Shown here one piece after another: positions 62,392 through 64,000 of a DNA stretch of 64,000 nt. The stretch spans positions 744,001 through 808,000 of the forward strand of contig NC_066275.1 in NCBI RefSeq assembly GCF_905404315.1, in the 5' to 3' direction. The translations under genes and the position numbers were made by a program. This DNA comes from Leptidea sinapis. Its lineage: Eukaryota > Arthropoda > Insecta > Lepidoptera > Pieridae. Below the pieces are notes generated by a model. It was not told the DNA's origin, searched no databases, and saw nothing but the letters and a program-made list of their open reading frames with translations. How positions within the stretch are numbered: position 1 is the first letter of the stretch; each line of letters starts with the position of its first letter.

Positions 62392-62849
62392 TTAAGGCGA
62401 AGATTAAACAGAAAACAGGCAAACAAAGTATTTTTATACAAGTTTTGTGGTGAAAATATAGCATTTGGAGCTATAAACACTACTTTATCCTGTTACACAT
62501 ACCCTTAAGTCGTACTTGTAGGTTGCTAATGCTTGCTGTTAGTTAAACTTAACACTCCAGAGCTATTATGAATTACCAGTTTTGTTTGCAATTAAACAAG
62601 TACTTTCTCGGCATGATGCATTTGTTTAGTATACTGCTCTCATAAAAGTTGTTCTTATAGCTTTTACTTTTTTGTGTAGGTACATTTATTAAGATTAGTA
62701 ATCAATAATGAGGATTGTAAGCAATTAAACTGTTTGTGCCTGTTAAAATGTTAAATTTTCGACGCAAGAATTTTGAAAATATTGGCTTTGTTACATAGGA
62801 GCCGTGAACTCATATCGCTCAAGGTCGCCGGCATTTAGTGTCGCCTTAA
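62392..62849. repeat. TTAA-flanked MITE, family GGCGA, copy 2
   Basis: TTAA-GGCGAAGATTAAACAG start, GTGTCGCC-TTAA end. Confidence 0.78.
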
Positions 62850-62924
62850 TACAATCACCCACCCTTTGCGGTTTTACCCGCTAAGATATCATTTCTAACG
62901 ATATGTTTTTTTAATTGTGTGGTA

Positions 62925-63150
62925 ATGGATATGCCCTGCCCATTACAATGCAATGTCGCTCAGGATTCTTGAAAAGCCACAATAATTCTAAGCGGCACTA
63001 CAATTGCGCTCGTCACCTTGAGACTTATGATGTTAAGTCTCATTTGCGCAGTAATTTCACTAGCTACGACGCCCTTCAGACAGAAACACAATAATGCTTA
63101 CACATTACTGCTTCACGACAGAAATAGGCGTTATACGTATTAGCTCATCT
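62925..63150 (-). repeat. Repeat family E fragment
   Basis: ATGCCCTGCCCATTACAATG, AAGCGGCACTACAATTGCGC, TCGTCACCTTGAGACTTATG and ACTGCTTCACGACAGAAATA match 41750-42530 in reverse. Confidence 0.72.
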
Positions 63151-63458
63151 GGTAAATTTCCCTCTTACTGATCCCATTTTTATATAAAAGAGACGTGATG
63201 GAAAGTGGTGAGGTAGCCGCCTATGTACACCCGCAACACCAGGGGTCACGAGATGGGTTGCCGGCCTTTATGTCGTATTGATTCGAAACGGAATCGAATC
63301 CGAAAAAATTCTGTTCGAAACCCTATTTCACGTTCATAAGAGATACGACATAAAGTCGTATCGGTTCAGGCTAACTTAATAAAGATTTAATTTAGTATTT
63401 AATTTAATACACGTCTTGTGCAAACAACCATACTAAAAATACTATTATTTGTATGTCC

Positions 63459-63662
63459 TATTGATAGGCTTGAAGTCGGTGCCAGCCCCTAAACGACATA
63501 AAAATTAATATTATAAACAGCTTACTTACTGTAATTATTAACGACGTCTGCCCACTTGGGTTGATTTATTCTAGATGAAGCTATCCCGCTCAAAGTCACG
63601 CGTGGCGAGTGTAGGTACCTACTATTACATTTGGCTTGACACCGACTTCAATATCAATAGGC
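63459..63662. repeat. MITE with about 28-bp terminal inverted repeats
   Basis: CTATTGATAGGCTTGAAGTC at the left is mirrored by GACTTCAATATCAATAG at the right via GGTGCCAGCC / GGCTTGACACC. Confidence 0.7.
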
Positions 63663-63689
63663 GGCCCATACAAATAATCGTCATCATCA

Positions 63690-64000
63690 TCATCATTTCA
63701 GCCGGAAGACGTCCACTGCTGGACAAAGGCCTCCCCTAAAGATCGCCATGACGGTCGGTCCTGCGCTGCCCTCGTCCAATCTACTCCGGCGATCTTGACC
63801 AACGGCCCCAACGGCCATCTGTCCGCCGAGCTATGTGCTCTGCCCACTGCCACTTCAGTTTCGCAATCATTTGGGCTATGTCGGTTGTCCTACGGATCTC
63901 CTCATTTTTGGTTCGATCTCGCAGGAAAACTCCGAGCATAGCCCTCTCCATTGCCAGCTGAGCTGATGTATTCGCCGTTGATGTTGATGTCCAGTCCATT
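63690..64000 (-). mobile_element. RTE-like LINE 3' end, runs off the window
   Basis: The minus strand reads AMLGVFLRDRTKNEEIRR, KLKWQWAEHIARRTDGRWG, then after a deletion LVKIAGVDWTRAAQDRPSWR and AFVQQWTSSG, ending GATGATGATGATGA. The 5' part continues past 64000. Confidence 0.85.

Overview
The window looks like nuclear DNA of an insect, most probably a moth or butterfly. It is AT-rich, has GT-AG introns of up to about 13 kb, and is packed with repeat types typical of lepidopteran genomes: tRNA-derived SINEs, Helitrons ending in CTAG, RTE-like and jockey/CR1-like LINE tails, mariner and Tc1 remnants, MITEs and a BEL/Pao retrotransposon. The order-level call is inference from repeat style and gene family; no species can be named.

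Host genes: two tandem paralogues on the plus strand encode AMP-forming acyl-CoA synthetases of the 4-coumarate-CoA ligase-like / luciferase-like family. Gene 1 is cut by the left edge; only its last two exons are present (646-813 and 1603-1893). Gene 2 is complete: eight exons between 14914 and 60609 join in frame into a 559-residue protein with every diagnostic motif of the adenylate-forming superfamily. All its introns have GT-AG ends. The last two exons of the two genes have identical lengths (168 and 291 nt) and the same intron positions, and both proteins end in Lys-Tyr-Cys. They therefore arose by tandem duplication and probably do related jobs, activating a carboxylic acid as acyl-AMP and then acyl-CoA. 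The substrate cannot be read from the sequence.

Layout: 1-1893, end of gene 1 with a SINE-filled intron. 1894-14900, intergenic, with Helitron and Tc1 remnants, LINE tails, a SINE nested in an RTE remnant, inverted LINE tails and a mariner fragment. 15100-27990, intron 1, with a Helitron inside a LINE, MITEs, a tandem array of about 147-bp units, a mariner split by a SINE, and RTE and LINE fragments. 28202-37510, introns 2-4, with short LINE, SINE and RTE remnants. 37633-49733, intron 5, with MITEs, head-to-tail Helitrons, a Harbinger-like MITE with a clean 3-bp target duplication and LINE fragments. 49896-56838, intron 6, almost wholly mobile DNA: a BEL/Pao element on the minus strand interrupted by a GC-rich jockey-type LINE, with LTR copies in opposite orientation at its two ends. 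57007-60318, intron 7, with MITEs and LINE tails. 60610-64000, more repeats.

I found no undescribed gene system. The most informative features are architectural: a 1680-nt coding sequence spread over 45.7 kb, mobile elements reaching to within tens of bases of several splice sites without breaking the gene, readable nested insertions with target-site duplications, and a nucleosome-length tandem repeat. Repeat families are named from sequence resemblance by eye; no database search was run.
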